DNA from: Cyrtodaria siliqua | Taxonomy: Eukaryota; Mollusca; Bivalvia; Adapedonta; Hiatellidae | Reading direction: 5' to 3' | DNA: 64,000 nucleotides | Assembly (NCBI GenBank): GCA_037043455.1 | Contig: JAWPHD010003270.1 | Location: 131,501 to 195,500, forward strand | Shown: in pieces, positions 35,554 through 47,245 of the stretch | How positions within the stretch are numbered: the first letter of the stretch is position 1 | Layout of the letters: every line of letters begins with the position of its first letter | Translations under genes and position numbers: made by a program | Notes under the pieces: generated by a model | Seen by the model: only the letters and a program-made list of their open reading frames with translations | Database searches by the model: none | Told to the model about the DNA's origin: nothing

Positions 35554-38500
35554 ATGTCGCGTTCGCCTCGATTAGGGACACCGACAGACATAAACAAAAC
35601 AAAGGATGAAAGGTATGTACATTACTCGGTATTGTCTCCGTTAAAATTTTAATAATAATATAGCACTGATGTATTATTTCTATGATGAGACCCTCCCAGT
35701 AGGGGTGTATGTTCACTGAAAATTATTCCCCAAAAATAGTTTGCTTTGTTCTCCAAAAAAAAAATCCATTTAATTTTATTACTATGTTCCCTTGGCCTTG
35801 TTCCCCAAAAATACTACCAGAAAAGGACAATGTTCCATTGTTCCCCCCCAAAAAAGGCCTTGACCCCCCCCCCCCCCCCCCCCCTGCATCTAGCTACAGC
35901 AGTATCCTCGACCTCTTAGTTTACGACCACTTAACGACATTTGGCTACATATATCAGTAATACATTATATATTTGACATAATATGATGTTAGCTAATCTA
36001 AAGTATTCAAACTTTAACAAAAACTAACGCGGATTTGATTAAATTTTGTTCATTTTCCATCCGATAACATTTGTAAATGGATGACCTCAACTTGTTTGTT
36101 TCTAGTGAACGGCATGTGTTTTCGTTCACCTTAATTATTTACTATAGCTTTAATCCTGAGATGCAGTATTTTCATACGGGCAATTTTTTGCAAATGTGTT
36201 GACCTAAATTCACACTAGTAGAATTTTTTTTTAAAAATATTAACTATTTTTTAATTTAACAAGAAGAAACAAAGCCGTTCTTCTTTTCTATGAAAAAACA
36301 AGAGTAAATGTCTACCTTCATCACCCTAAAATCGATTTTTTTTTCAATACTGTGGAGCTTTAAAATTATTGTTCTTCTGCTGTTTTCAAAACATGTCCGT
36401 CTGCTTGTCAGGAATTTAGGTCACATGTCACGTAGGAAATGTACTAACATAACAATTACCAGATGTTTTTAACACAAACACCGATATTGCTTCGTGTTTT
36501 AGTCAGGTACCCCGCCCTTGATATTACCCATTTACTACTTCTCATGTTACGAGTAAATAAACCTTGTTGATATCTAATCTTGTTGATATCTAATGAAAGG
36601 CAAAGGATTAAATCATCACTACATCATAAAATATTTTATTTTGTTTAAGTTTGCTTTAGAATCGGATGCATTTAATGGCGAAAACACTGGTAAAGAGGTC
36701 AACTATCCATAAGAAAATTATCCGTAGCCTTAAAAAAACATTAAAATGCTTATTTGCAAGTGTTTTCTGTTGTTGTTTCTAAAGAACTATTCATTTAGCA
36801 GACGATCATAAACAATGATAATGAAATTTTCATAATAAACGTGCGCAGACGTAATTTCCACCATCGGTCGAAATCACATGGTGGTCGAAAACAGATAGAA
36901 AGACGATACTGTAGAGGATTAACTGTACATGTATAAAAACAACAATTGATTTTTCTTTCAGGGATCTTTGCAGATGTTGCCGCATCTCCAAGTTCCAGCT
37001 CTGAGACTGAGCCTAGCCCTGGGTAAGCTAAAGCTATAAACTTTAATATATTTGACCCCTGTGATATAGTTTAATTAAGCTAATGTAACAATATGGCAAT
37101 ATTTCGAGCCACCCCAGAGAGTGGAATTTAAAAAATGTACCTAAGCTACTCGATCCTTACTAGCAATAGAGGGAAATTCGGGAATACATTTCTATGGTTC
37201 TTTAACGTGGTTTTTTAAATGAAGATTTTAATAAGCTGGAGAAACATGATTTAATATTTGAGTGGCAGAACCCGATTTGTACAGATTTTTTTATTATTCT
37301 CATTAAAGTAGCCATCCCGCCAACAAGTTAGATTTTATATTATTATGTACACTGTTTCTAAACATACTGATGACAAAGTATATATATAACTTACATATTT
37401 TGAGAATCCAAAATCTACATACACAGTATAAACAGCTTTAACCAGCCGGACCAAACCCCAAAACTGGAGTGTCGAATTGAGAGTTACCATCATTTTACGG
37501 ATATTCAATCACCGGTATTCTAAGAACCTATTAATAAACCTATACTTTAAACATTGTATATGACATTGTTATATGACCTGATCACCTGGATAGAGTTTCG
37601 ATAAACGGTTTTCTAGTGAAATTTTGTAGTTATTTGGCGGGATAGCTACTTTAAAAAAAAAGAGGAGTGATAAGGGAGTCTGGTCAGGTTACAAAAACAC
37701 AATTTCTTTTTTTGTCTAACTATAAGTATAATTGTCCCAGCTCATTGGGATACTTTATTTTTTTTGTTTTTTTATTGATATATTGTGAAATTCTATCATA
37801 AAACAATGGATACACGATGATACAACATGAAAGTTTCTCTGTGATGTTGACAGTTTACAGCGATATTATTAAAGACCGCCCAGTTAAATTACAAATAATA
37901 GGACACTTTAAGTTTAAAGGGACATATGGCAATCTTGAAGATTTTGTCGAACATTAGTATTTGTTTATTAGTCCAGTATCAATTTCACTTTAAAACTGCT
38001 TGCATATAATTAAATAAAATGTAGATGTGTTATTTGTCTTCGTTATTCTACCACAGGTTTAAATATATGATTGTTGCAATAATATCAGCAATTAGTAATA
38101 ATATATAAATTATACAGTTATACTATAATTATAGAGAATAATATACAGGCATTTCATATCTCATCCTTTCCGTCGATGTGTTCTTGGGAAAGACACTTTC
38201 CCTTAGCCTCGTCCTTCGGATGGGGACGTAAACCGAGCGGTCCCGTGTATCGGTCTAACCTCAGAGCACGTTAAGGAACAGTAGGAATCTATTCGATAAT
38301 AAGGGTAGGGCACAGTTCCCAGATTCCTATGTATCCTTCCCCTCTCTCTGGGGTGGCTCTAAATAACCTATACTGTGCTGATGAGCCGTTTAACAACATT
38401 CAATCCATATCTCATCCTGTATTGCCCCGAGATGCCAATATCTGCCCGAGAGCTTATATTTGGGCGAAGGCCGGGCACGATATGAAAATGTAATATAGAT

Positions 38501-39022
38501 GATTTTGTGAGATTCTATTTATCACATAAAACCCATACAAGTTGATGGTAAAATGTTCACATTTCTCTGTGATGTTAATTTATCTATATATTAATACCGT
38601 ATTTCCTCTATTAGAAGCGCCTTCCCTAATAGAAGCGCCCCACCTAATAGAAGCGCCCCACCTGTTTTAAGAAACCGTACCGTCTTCAAAAATGGATTTG
38701 ATTAAATTAAAAGTTCCTAAAAAACATACCTACACTGTTTTACCGCTAATGGATTTGATTACGGGAGTTTTTTACCTTCGACACCAGTATGGTCTATGAT
38801 ATAAACCTTAAAGCGCTATCATTATCAATACAACAAATTATCTTTTATTATTAATTCATACGCAACGAACCTGTTTTGTAATCGTCAAGTTTGACGGAAA
38901 TGTGTATCATATAGATGCAGAGTGATAACAGTAATATACTCAGTACATTGTCAGGTTTAGGTTTAGCCAATACCGGTGTAACATTAAAAGATCGCCGTAC
39001 AGTAATTCTATAATGAAACAGT

Positions 39023-39053
<31 letters not shown>

Positions 39054-39637
39054 CAGTGTTTTTTTTATGCCTAATTTGGGGCCGTTATTCGGCCCCATTC
39101 ACAATGCCAAAAAGTATACTTTTTTCACAATTATATCCAAAAATTCTTTTTTTTTTTAGGGTAAATACAGACCAGTTAGGATACTAGTCTTAATATACGC
39201 TGGTGTTTAAACTAGTCTGTATTTACCAAAAACAAAACTTAAAACCAAGGGATATTAAACTGTGAAATTAAAAGTGAAAAAAGTTCTATATTTCACAATG
39301 GCACAGGCTGCATTCACAAAACACATAAAAAAAAACACTGGGGGTGGGGGGGAAATATATTGAAAATTTGTATCATAATAGTAGCGCCTCTCTTCGCACT
39401 TTCCATAGCGCCCGGGAGCTACTGTTAGAGGAAATACGGTATATACGACAGCCCAAGTTAAATTCCCTTTAAAAATAACAGGACACTCTGTCGATTCATG
39501 TGAAATTCCATGCATATATCATATGGCTTATATATTTTTCACCACCATCCTTTTTAACAACTTGTTTTGTTCATTTCAGAGACACGTCATCTGGTTTCCA
39601 GATGCCCTTCGTTCTTCAAATACCAATGCAACCCTGA
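35554..39637 (+). CDS. Candidate spliced gene, unknown product (incomplete model)
   Basis: Three exon-like segments with good splice sites. Segment 1, 35554-35612, is MSRSPRLGTPTDINKTKDE with donor GAAAG|GTATGT. Segment 2, 36962-37022, has acceptor TTTTCTTTCAG and donor CCTGG|GTAAGC and reads IFADVAASPSSSSETEPSPG. Segment 3, 39580-39637, has acceptor TTCATTTCAG and reads DTSSGFQMPFVLQIPMQP to a TGA. Segments 2 and 3 join in phase (GG|A). Segments 1 and 2 do not (phase 2 against phase 1), so an exon is missing or segment 1 is false. AATAAA occurs near 40100. The predicted tail is Ser/Pro/Glu-rich, with no domain I can name. The CpG promoter at 32.6 kb could drive it. Confidence 0.35.
35864..35884 (+). 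repeat. Poly-C tract
   Basis: An uninterrupted run of 21 C residues. The flanking TTCCCCAAAAA/CCCAAAAAA stretches suggest a decayed low-complexity repeat. Confidence 0.95.
37023..38004. other. No gene seen
   Basis: AT-rich; would be intronic in the gene model at 35554-39637. No repeat or RNA structure stands out. Confidence 0.4.
38005..38105 (+). repeat. Dispersed repeat family D1, copy 3 (3' part)
   Basis: AATTAAATAAAATG, CTTCGTTATTCTACC, GTTTAAATATATGATTGTTGC and CAGCAATTAGTAATAATAT match 9960-10045 in order. Confidence 0.55.
38165..38410 (+). repeat. SINE family B, 5'-truncated copy
   Basis: Contains GTGTTCTTGGGAAAGACACTT, CCCTTAGCCTCGTCC, AGGAATCTATTCGATAATAAG and CTCTAAATAACCTATACTGTG and ends AACAACATTCAATCC. 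It matches 61280-61555 closely without the tRNA-like head. Confidence 0.8.
39027..39053 (+). repeat. (GT)n-(G)n microsatellite
   Basis: Seven GT repeats run into 14 G residues. Confidence 0.95.
39160..39227. repeat. Hairpin, 17-bp stem
   Basis: GGTAAATACAGACCAGT at 39160 pairs with ACTAGTCTGTATTTACC ending 39227, one mismatch, spacer about 34 nt. Confidence 0.75.
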
Positions 39638-40489
39638 AAGACGTGGATTTAACCAAAAAAGTTGACAATAATGTGATCGCAAGATTCTAAACTCCAGGAA
39701 ATATATTAATTTAATTAGGCCAAATCAGAAACGCGGTTAATTTTTCTTCGGCCTTATGCATTACAATGTATACTTGTTACTGCGTATCCCGCTTGAGATG
39801 TGTTCGTCTGATCATGATGGTGACTTTAATTTGGCACTCCGGAGGTCTGAGCAGACGTTATTTTTTTAAAGAATGAAAAAATGAACATAATTATACCTCA
39901 CAGAGACCCACTATATAATGTGTAAAGCTGTTAAAAAACGCCAAATGTATACAATGTCATACTGCTCACATTCAAAAAAAAATAATATCATTTCAACATA
40001 TTTTAGGCCATATATGACGATTGATTTTTTTGTTGTAAGTATGAAGTAAATTTCATTATTGTAGTATTTAATAGATGTTAAGTTTATAAATATAATATAA
40101 ATAAAATATTGTATTATTTATTCTTTGGTTCTGAGTTGGATCTATGTAAAAAAAAGGTTTCCATTTGCATTTATCTGAAACTGAAAAACTGCCTTTTGGG
40201 AACACAAGGTCATTTTAATCTATTTATTGTTTATTCAAGCTTTTGAAATAGATCTTTTGTAATTAAAGTGACACATGGGCCGATGATGGCAATCTTGAAG
40301 TGTACATCAAGCACTGAAATTAGCATCTCGAAACATGTTTTGCTGTACTTAGCGGTACTCGTCTGATAAAGCAAATGTCACTGGTCTAGCCTGGTCAAGT
40401 AAAATTCATCGGGTTGAAGAGTGCATAAAAAATATCCGCATGACGGATATATTTACATGAGAACTGAACACTTATTTTTGTGTCAACTG
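39638..40489. other. No gene seen; possible 3' UTR
   Basis: AT-rich, with AATAAA near 40100. This could be the 3' UTR of the gene modelled upstream. Nothing else is recognisable. Confidence 0.35.
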
Positions 40490-40790
40490 CTTAGGATGGC
40501 AGACACTTATCGATCACTTTGTCCATCGTCCGTCCGTCATGCTTTAACCTGCAACTTAACCTTGGCCATCAATTGAAAAGTATTTTAATTATGTTCATGA
40601 AACTTCACACACATCTTCATCTCAAGGAATGTTGTTACACATGTGCAATACCTCTGACCTTCATTTTGGCAGAGTTATGCCCTATTTATCAGCCTAACCT
40701 GCAACCTAACCTTGGAAATAAGCAAACAGCACTGTCAGCAGGCGAAGCAAGTGTTCATGGATGATGGAACACACGTCTAGTTCAAGGTCG
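40490..40790 (-). repeat. Dispersed repeat D4, reverse copy
   Basis: Reads on the + strand CACTTATCGATCACTTTGTCC ... CCTGCAACTTAACCTTGGCC ... GAAACTTCACACACATCTTC ... TTTGGCAGAGTTATGCCC, the reverse complement of the 26.2-27.5 kb repeat. Confidence 0.7.
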
Positions 40791-40904
40791 ACTTAGTGAC
40801 CGCTTCCCACTATAAATTACAGTCTGGAAACTGATATTTCCATGTCTATACTAGTTTGACATAGTAAGCCGTTATATTTGTTTTGTCAAGTGTCAGTGTA
40901 GACT

Positions 40905-41125
40905 GTAGTGGACAGTGCGGTGCACTTAAAAGCACAGGATCAGGGTTCAAGACTCAACGGCGCCACTGAGTTTCCTCAGTGTGTTTGTCATTTCCAATTA
41001 GCCTCGTCCATCGTAAGGGGACATAAATGCTCCTATATCGAAGTCTATTCTCCGAGCATGTTTAATAAGCAAAAGTAGGAGTAGGGCGGTTTCCCAGATT
41101 CCAATGAGACACCTACCCTGACCAG
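40905..41125 (+). repeat. SINE family B, diverged copy with head
   Basis: A tRNA-like B box (AGGGTTCAAGACTC) at 40944 is followed by GCCACTGAGTTTCCTCAGTGTG, TTAGCCTCGTCCATCG and a diverged version of the family B body. Confidence 0.65.
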
Positions 41126-42186
41126 ATCCGCCTTTTTATTTTGTTTATGGGTGGGGTGAGTGATGGTGGTGGTGACGGGCAGGAGGGGCCGGTGAGGGAT
41201 AACCAAATAAATTGGACTGCAGCTTTGTTTTAGTATTTAGATTTTAAATATGGCTGCATATGGTGATGCTCGCCAATAAAAAATAAATAAAAAAAACATT
41301 AACACACCAACGGGTGGCCACCATATCATTCCAGAATGGCCATCAAAATGCACACCGAGAAGTTGAACAGCGGTCAACCTTTTTAAATATAGGCTACAGA
41401 CTACTTTTGTTACAGACTACTTTTTAGACTTTAGCGTGAGCCCCTTCACCGAATACGCACCTGTAGACGTTCAATGAGTGACACTCGTTATATTTTTTGA
41501 CCGGCAGTGCCGAGTCGAAAATTTTATCGTTTTAGCGTGTAATTTTGATAAAGAAATACCATGATGTTCCTAACATGTAGTACACGTCATGAACTATTTA
41601 AGCTTAAACAACATATTTTTAGTATCTCCTTGTATTTCATTAGAAAAGAACACAAGTGTTAGCATTTTTAAAATGCATTTTAACAATGACATCTCTTACG
41701 AGTTACTTCCCCTCGCTTCGGAATTTTAAATGGGTGAATCTCGAAATTTCTCGCGCAGTAAAGCATCTAAAAGTCAATACAGCTGAAGATGACGAAACTT
41801 AAAGGGGAACTAACATTTTAATCATGTAAACTTGTTACAATCTTCCAGATTACGCGTTTTAAAAAAAAGAAAATGGCGGCTGTTTCACTTTTTTTTGACG
41901 TTGACGGAAAATGACGTACTACTTTCAGTTGTCATGTGTTGCTATGATAAGTGGACGGCGGAGCTAAAAACCACTCTGCTTCCCACCTGTTTAAAGTTGT
42001 GATAAAACAAGATACGTAAAAGTATTTCCAAACAAGATAAATGATATTAAACAGACAAAAACAAACATACATATTATTTTTAAGGTAAGTAAAAAAGACA
42101 GGGCTAGTGGGAGAAAACAGGGCTAGTGGATTTCCAGGGCTAGGCCCCTTAAAAAAATCATGGAGCCCTGAATATACTGCAAAGCC
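41126..42186. other. No gene seen; hAT-like end near 42163
   Basis: The last part (42095-42163) has three GGGCTAGTG/GGGCTAGG motifs and ends GGAGCCCTG, similar to the right end of the hAT-like element at 43483-45129. I could not find its partner end. Confidence 0.35.
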
Positions 42187-42200
42187 TTTAAGGTCGGAAG

Positions 42201-42471
42201 GGGCGCCCGTTGCCGAATGGTTAACGTCTCTGACTTGAAATCACTTGCCACGCACCGCTGTAGGTTCGATCCCTCAGGGACCTAGGAATCTTTATGTGAG
42301 GAAGCTATCCAGCTGGTTTGCGGAACGTCGGTGGTTCTACCCAGGTGCCCGCCCGTGCACGAAAATTGCCCGGAAGGGCACCTGGGGTCTTCCTCCACCA
42401 ATGGAAGCTGGAAAGTCGCCATATGACCTTAGCTGTTGGTGCGACTATAAAATCCAATTCAATTCAATTCA
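42201..42471 (+). mobile_element. tRNA-Ser-derived SINE (family A), full-length copy 1
   Basis: The head GGGCGCCCGTTGCCGAATGG ... GTAGGTTCGATCCCTC resembles tRNA-Ser, with TGA in the anticodon position of CTTGAAA. The body contains GAAGCTATCCAGCTGG, GCGGAACGTCGGTGGTTCTA and AAAGTCGCCATATGACC. The tail is (AATTC)3. A perfect 14-bp target duplication, TTTAAGGTCGGAAG, flanks it at 42187-42200 and 42472-42485, proving target-primed insertion. It depends on a LINE for movement. Copy 2 is at 62852-63124. Confidence 0.95.
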
Positions 42472-42559
42472 TTTAAGGTCGGAAGTCCATTATGATGTTT
42501 GAATTCTTCTGCTGCATCTTGCAAGCAATATTGCACTTGTGAACATTTGTGTTTACATA

Positions 42560-43190
42560 AACATTATCTGTGTTATGCTAAGTATTGAATTGGATCTGCA
42601 CAGTTATGTAGTTTGGCTTGTGCACTGTGATAGCAGCAAGTGGACAGGAAACTAGAATTTTCTTTTATTTACTTTGTTTGTGTCAGAGTGGAAATATAAC
42701 CCAAATATGAGAATTGTTTTGATGCTGTTAATGCCAACAACAGGCAGGGGGAAAATAATATCTATTCCTCTCTCCTTTCAGCAGTCCTCATTGCACGTGT
42801 TGGTCAAGCCTGGTTGAATTTGATGACAAAAGTGGTTGCCTTCAGCGTAGTACGTGGTGAAAGTTTTGCCACCTAAGTTGGGTATGTTTCAAGTCATTCA
42901 ATTTTGCTGCTTATATATATATATTTCTTGTGTTCATGTTGTTTTGTCTCTTTATGTGCCTTGTAAATAATGCCAGCAATAACACTAAGTCGGCTTGATG
43001 TTTCTATGGTCATTCACTAAACACGCAGGAAAAAAGCCATGCATTTTTCAATAACATATCTGAAAGTAGTCGTGTAAACTCTGGTATATGCAGGTGACAG
43101 TGACAATCATGGAATATATGGTTGTTGTTATACGTTGGCACAGGTAGGGTCTTGGGCACACGCATGTCTGAAGTATTCAAAGGAAATTTG
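42560..43190 (+). repeat. Duplicated exon-like cassette, copy 1
   Basis: Contains GCAAGTGGACAGGAAACTAG, an acceptor-like CTCCTTTCAG, an exon-like stretch at about 42782-42883 (GTGGTTGCCTTCAGCG, TTTTGCCACCTAA) and a donor GTATGTTTCAAG. The same order recurs at 43200-43460. The stretch codes poorly: each frame has a stop or leaves only 20-30 residues. It could be a terminal or noncoding exon. Confidence 0.5.
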
Positions 43191-43482
43191 CATACTGTTC
43201 CCTGAACTGCAATAGCAGCAAGTGAACCGGGAAATAACGATTTATGATATCCAGTGCCCTTTGTTTCAACATGGAAATACACGACAAATTCCTTTATACT
43301 GTCAGTGCCCATAATGGGTCAATATTACTATGTATTGCTCTTCCCTTTCAACAGTCCGGCTTCCAGGGCTGGTCGAAATTGTTGACAATAAGTGGTTGTC
43401 TTCAGCGTTGTGTTTGCAGTGGAATTTCTGCCATCTAACTTCGGTATGTTTCAAGATGTTTGGTTTTGATGGTTATGTATAT
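43191..43482 (+). repeat. Duplicated exon-like cassette, copy 2 (5' part)
   Basis: GCAAGTGAACCGGGAAATAAC, TTCCCTTTCAACAG acceptor, GTGGTTGTCTTCAGCG, TTCTGCCATCTAAC and donor GTATGTTTCAAG parallel copy 1. One frame reads SGFQGWSKLLTISGCLQRCV then ends at TAA. The matching downstream part resumes at 46095, after two mobile elements. Confidence 0.5.
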
Positions 43483-45129
43483 CAGGGGTCTGGAAATATT
43501 TTGAAAATACACTTGCCCAGGGCAAGTAGATTTTCAAAATCCACTTGCCCTGCCCAAAATGTCACTTGCCCCAATTTCAACAGTCACTTGCCCAAAAAAA
43601 TTAAGCTCCGTCGAGACCGCACGCTAAGTTAAATCCTTTTCTCTCACTGTTTTTTTTGTCATAATTTTTTACATAATTTCATTGTAAAATTAATGACTTA
43701 AATTATGAAGGATCAGAGCTATAGGTTGTTACCATTATGCACATATCAGTGTTTTCCTCCACCGTTGGTAGAGGGGAAGTGGGGTGTCAGTGGGGATACT
43801 CCGAGGATATACCATCACTGATGAACCTGGTACCAAATTGGTAGACTCTTAATGCCTATGGAATTAAGATGTACAAGATGCTTGCTCCTAGTGCAGTAAT
43901 AACAAAAGGGCAGGCAGATAACAAAACAAAGATGCATGAGGTTGAACAAAACTTTTTTCTACTTTTACTTTTGTTATAGACTACACCAGATAAAAAGAAT
44001 GATGCATTAGGTCAAACAGAACTTTTTTACTACTTTCACTTTCGTTATATAATTCATGTAGATATATATTATGTGTTTTTAAATTATTAGCACGGTTTAT
44101 GACTAAATCTGACTGGTACTGTAGTTGTTTTTCTGTTAATATCTTTTGAGATGCCAAATTGAAATTCTTCGAATAATGACTGGTACTGTAGTTGTTTTTC
44201 TGTTAATATCTTTTGAGATGCCAAATTGAAATTCTTCGAATAATTATCGAAATTAGCCAAGGTCGAAGCGCATCTAGGATACAATGGCAAACTTGAAGTT
44301 CAAAACAAAAACACGCCATTCCGTCATTGATCTCAGATTCATTCAAAACAAACATGGCATTTTAAAATAAAAACAGATGCACACCTATCCATTAAGACAT
44401 GCATCGATAGCGACATGCTCATCAAACAACGCCGTCAAATTGCCACAATCGTTTAATTGCCCTACTTGTTTACAAATTGGTTTGATGATTGAATCGCCAT
44501 TGTTTCACTTTACCACGTGGTAGTGAACGAGAGTTGTTTCATTGGCTGATAAAATACATTTGTTATTTGATTGAATAATATGGATACAGTAATAGGTCAA
44601 GTGTTGCGTCATGATTTTTAATTATTGAACAGAATAATACCTACGACACACCGACCGACATACAAAGCGACAACAATATCTACACACTGATGTGCATTTC
44701 ACACTAATCTGGCGCGTGACTTACTTCCTGCATAGAGGGGCTCGTTACGGGGGTATGTTCCACATGGTATACGAATTCTAAAGACCGTGTGTCTTCAATT
44801 GAAGATTGGCACCCCAAGCGTTCCTCGGCCAATCAAATTCTGATAATCTGTCAAGTGGGAGGGATTAAACAATAACGAATAAAACTGGTCAGTTTTAACA
44901 GGTCAGTTTTATCAGTAATTGCTCGCGGCGAAAGCGACGGGTGGTTAATTACTACGCAATTATCTGCAAACTTCACAGTCCAGGCAAATTTCCCCTTGAT
45001 TTTTATGTAATAATGAAAGTTGAAACGTCCATCGGGCAAGTGACGGACAACCAGATTTACGAAGGACACCTGCCCGCACTCAAAATCCACTTGCCCGGGG
45101 CGTAGGGCAGCCATATTTCCGGAGCCCTG
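43483..45129. mobile_element. hAT-like non-autonomous element
   Basis: Left end CAGGGGTCTGGAAATAT and right end (read inward) CAGGGCTCCGGAAATAT are inverted, and both begin with CAG as in many hAT elements. Subterminal CACTTGCCC motifs recur at both ends (43500-43595, 45040-45095). No transposase is readable. The flanks are AT-dinucleotide rich, so an 8-bp target duplication cannot be judged. Confidence 0.65.
44111..44244 (+). repeat. Exact 67-bp tandem duplication
   Basis: GACTGGTACTGTAGTTG through TTCTTCGAATAAT occurs at 44111-44177 and again at 44178-44244 with no visible difference, so the duplication is recent. Confidence 0.92.
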
Positions 45130-45147
45130 TATATATATATATATATA
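45128..45147 (+). repeat. (TA)n microsatellite
   Basis: About ten TA repeats between the hAT-like and mariner elements. Confidence 0.9.
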
Positions 45148-46094
45148 CGAGGGGTGTTCATGTAACGGGAACTTTTGTTTGAGTAGGGCCTTTTCTATAA
45201 ATTTTCATACAAGGGTGCCTTAACTCATCAGGGATATGTTCTATGAACATTATTACATGGTCGTAAGGTATGCGTTCACTAGCGTCACTATGGCAACGTC
45301 AAGTGAGCGGGGCGTGTCAGATGATTCGTTAATACTATTTGAAAATCTACATACCGTAACAAGTTTGCGTCTTCAAATTTTCTCAAAATACTCTCATGAG
45401 TATTTCACACATTTTCCCCATCTTTTTCCCCATGATGAGAAACATTTTTCAAAGATATCTACTTGAATTTTCCGGATAATTTCATAAACAAGAACTGGAA
45501 GATCGTGAACGTCATCGAAGTGTTGACGCACATTTTTGTTTTAATGGCCGGGAACAGGTAAAAATCACACGGGGCCATATCTGGTGAGTAAGGAGGGCGC
45601 TGTCTATATTAAGTTCAGTAAGGGTTTCCTGGGTAATCGCAGCGTAATGTGATGGTGCATTATCATGATGTAGCTCAAAATACAAAATTTGATAGAGTAG
45701 CGCTGCTCCATTTCTGAATTCGAACAATTTGTTAAGTGTGATTGACAATCGCGCACTGTAGCATGAAAATGATGTCAAACACGTTCGCTCGCGTACCTGA
45801 TGAATGTAGAAAGCTCGGGAAACGTCAACGTGCATCTTCAAGCAATTGTGGCGTAAGGAAATGTGTAGTTGCTCTATTTAAAATATAAAAAAACTAAAGA
45901 TTTTGTGTAACCTTACGTGTTGCCCGCTTGAAGTTGCCATAGAGACGCTAGTGAACATACCTTGTGATAAGGTAAACATGTCCATAGAACATATCCGTGA
46001 TGAGTTAAGGTACCATCGTATAAAATTTCATAAAAATGGTCCTACTCAAACAAAAGTGACGGCATTTTTCCTGTTACTTTTCGAACACACCTCG
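45148..46094. mobile_element. Mariner element remnant with long inverted repeats
   Basis: The ends CGAGGGGTGTTC and (inward) CGAGGTGTGTTC are flanked by TA (45146-45147 and 46095-46096). Homology between ends continues for about 180 bp through ACTTTTGTTTGAGTAGG, CTTAACTCATCA, GGATATGTTCTATG and GTTCACTAGCGTC. The 947-bp copy retains only the C-terminal part of a mariner transposase, so it is an internally deleted, non-autonomous derivative. Confidence 0.88.
45512..45690 (-). pseudogene. Mariner transposase, C-terminal fragment with frameshift
   Basis: The minus strand reads ELHHDNAPSHYAAITQETL, the second catalytic Asp region. After a one-base frame change it reads PPYSPDMAPCDFYLFPAIK, the third catalytic Asp region. 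These are the D34D-type motifs of mariner. The N-terminal two-thirds is missing. Confidence 0.82.
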
Positions 46095-46989
46095 TATATA
46101 CGTTTTGTATTGTGTTGTCGTTTTTTTTTTGTCTATTTGTGTGGCCCGTAAGTAATAACAGCATAGGATGAGGTTGGCTTGATGTTAGTATGTTTGCTCA
46201 ATTTACATACTGGAACGCTATGAATCTGTCGCGTTCGAGCTGAAAACGCTTTACATATGGACCACTTTCTCATCCGGTAGTTCGTCTGGTAAACTTCATG
46301 CTGGCTAAAACATTTGCATTTCTTCATGGCCCTTTATCAAACTTTCAATACATACTCATCATGACAACATTGACATGACCTTACTAAAATATGCAGGTCA
46401 CGGATACACTGAAGGGCATCAAACGGGTTGAATACTGACTTTTCTTCTTTATGGGCACATACCGTTCGCTATAACTCTCTCAATTCTTGAGTCGACTTCC
46501 AAGACATACTCATCATGCAACATCACCATGACTATACTAAAATATAGAGGTCTATCTCACACTGAAGGTGTTGGTATAGGTTAAATATTACTTAATTTTT
46601 GACGGAAACAACGTTGGCTACATAATTCCAATTTCCTCATCTTTGTTCATGATATGTACAATATATACTCATCATGACTACATGTACATGAACATACTAA
46701 GATATAACGGTCACTGAAGCTCGCACGGACAAATGACTTCTCATACAACATTTATAGATATTTCTGCACCATACTTTCACTATCTTTCAAAATGCCAACA
46801 TCGACATGGCCATACTGAACTGTAACTGTTTTAAATGCAGTTCTGAATGAAAAGTTTTATTAATAATAATAGAAAAAATGCGCTATTGTTTACATAAATT
46901 TCATCATCTCTAAATCAGAAATACACCCCTGTATCGGACTTGCCCCTGATTAATAATTTCTTATCGTAATCATTTTTGTATTGCCTAAG
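46095..46989 (+). repeat. Duplicated cassette copy 2 (3' part), then unique sequence
   Basis: 46100-46190 (GTTGTCGTTTTTTTTTGTC ... AATAACAGCATAGGATG ... GGCTTGATGTTAGTATG) parallels 42930-43015 of copy 1 (GTTGTTTTGTCTC ... AATAATGCCAGCAATAAC ... GGCTTGATGTTTCTATGG). No gene seen further on; TCATGACWACATNGACATG-type phrases recur loosely at 46355, 46510 and 46670. Confidence 0.45.
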
Positions 46990-47245
46990 TAGCATGGCAG
47001 ACACTTAGGGATCACTTTGTCCATCACTCTTTACCTGCAACCTAACCTTGGCCATAATAACTTGAAACGTTTTTGGTCTCTGTGTTCATAAAACTTCACA
47101 CACATCTTCATTTTACCTCAAGACATGTGTTAAACAAGACCTATAACTGACATTCATTTTGGCAGAATTATGCCCCGTTTTATAGTTACATAGAATGTAC
47201 AGGCTGAAATAAGCACACGGCAAGCGGCCCAAGTCTTGTTTGGAA
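46990..47245 (-). repeat. Dispersed repeat D4, reverse copy
   Basis: Contains CACTTAGGGATCACTTTGTCC, CCTGCAACCTAACCTTGGCC, AAACTTCACACACATCTTCA and TTTTGGCAGAATTATGCCCC in the same order as 40490-40790. Confidence 0.7.

Larger units (their letters stand above)
38596..39440. mobile_element. Non-autonomous element with ACCGTATTTCCTCTA ends
   Basis: Left end ACCGTATTTCCTCTATTAGA and right end (read inward) ACCGTATTTCCTCTAACAG form inverted termini over 845 bp. The left part has three tandem TAATAGAAGCGCCCCACC units. The interior holds a (GT)n(G)n tract and a hairpin. No transposase. Flanking AT on both sides allows a two-base target duplication but does not prove it. Confidence 0.7.

Noticed and set aside
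39255..39515. 86-codon minus-strand frame
   Set aside because: Lies inside the inverted-terminus element at 38596-39440 and includes its G-tract as PPPP.
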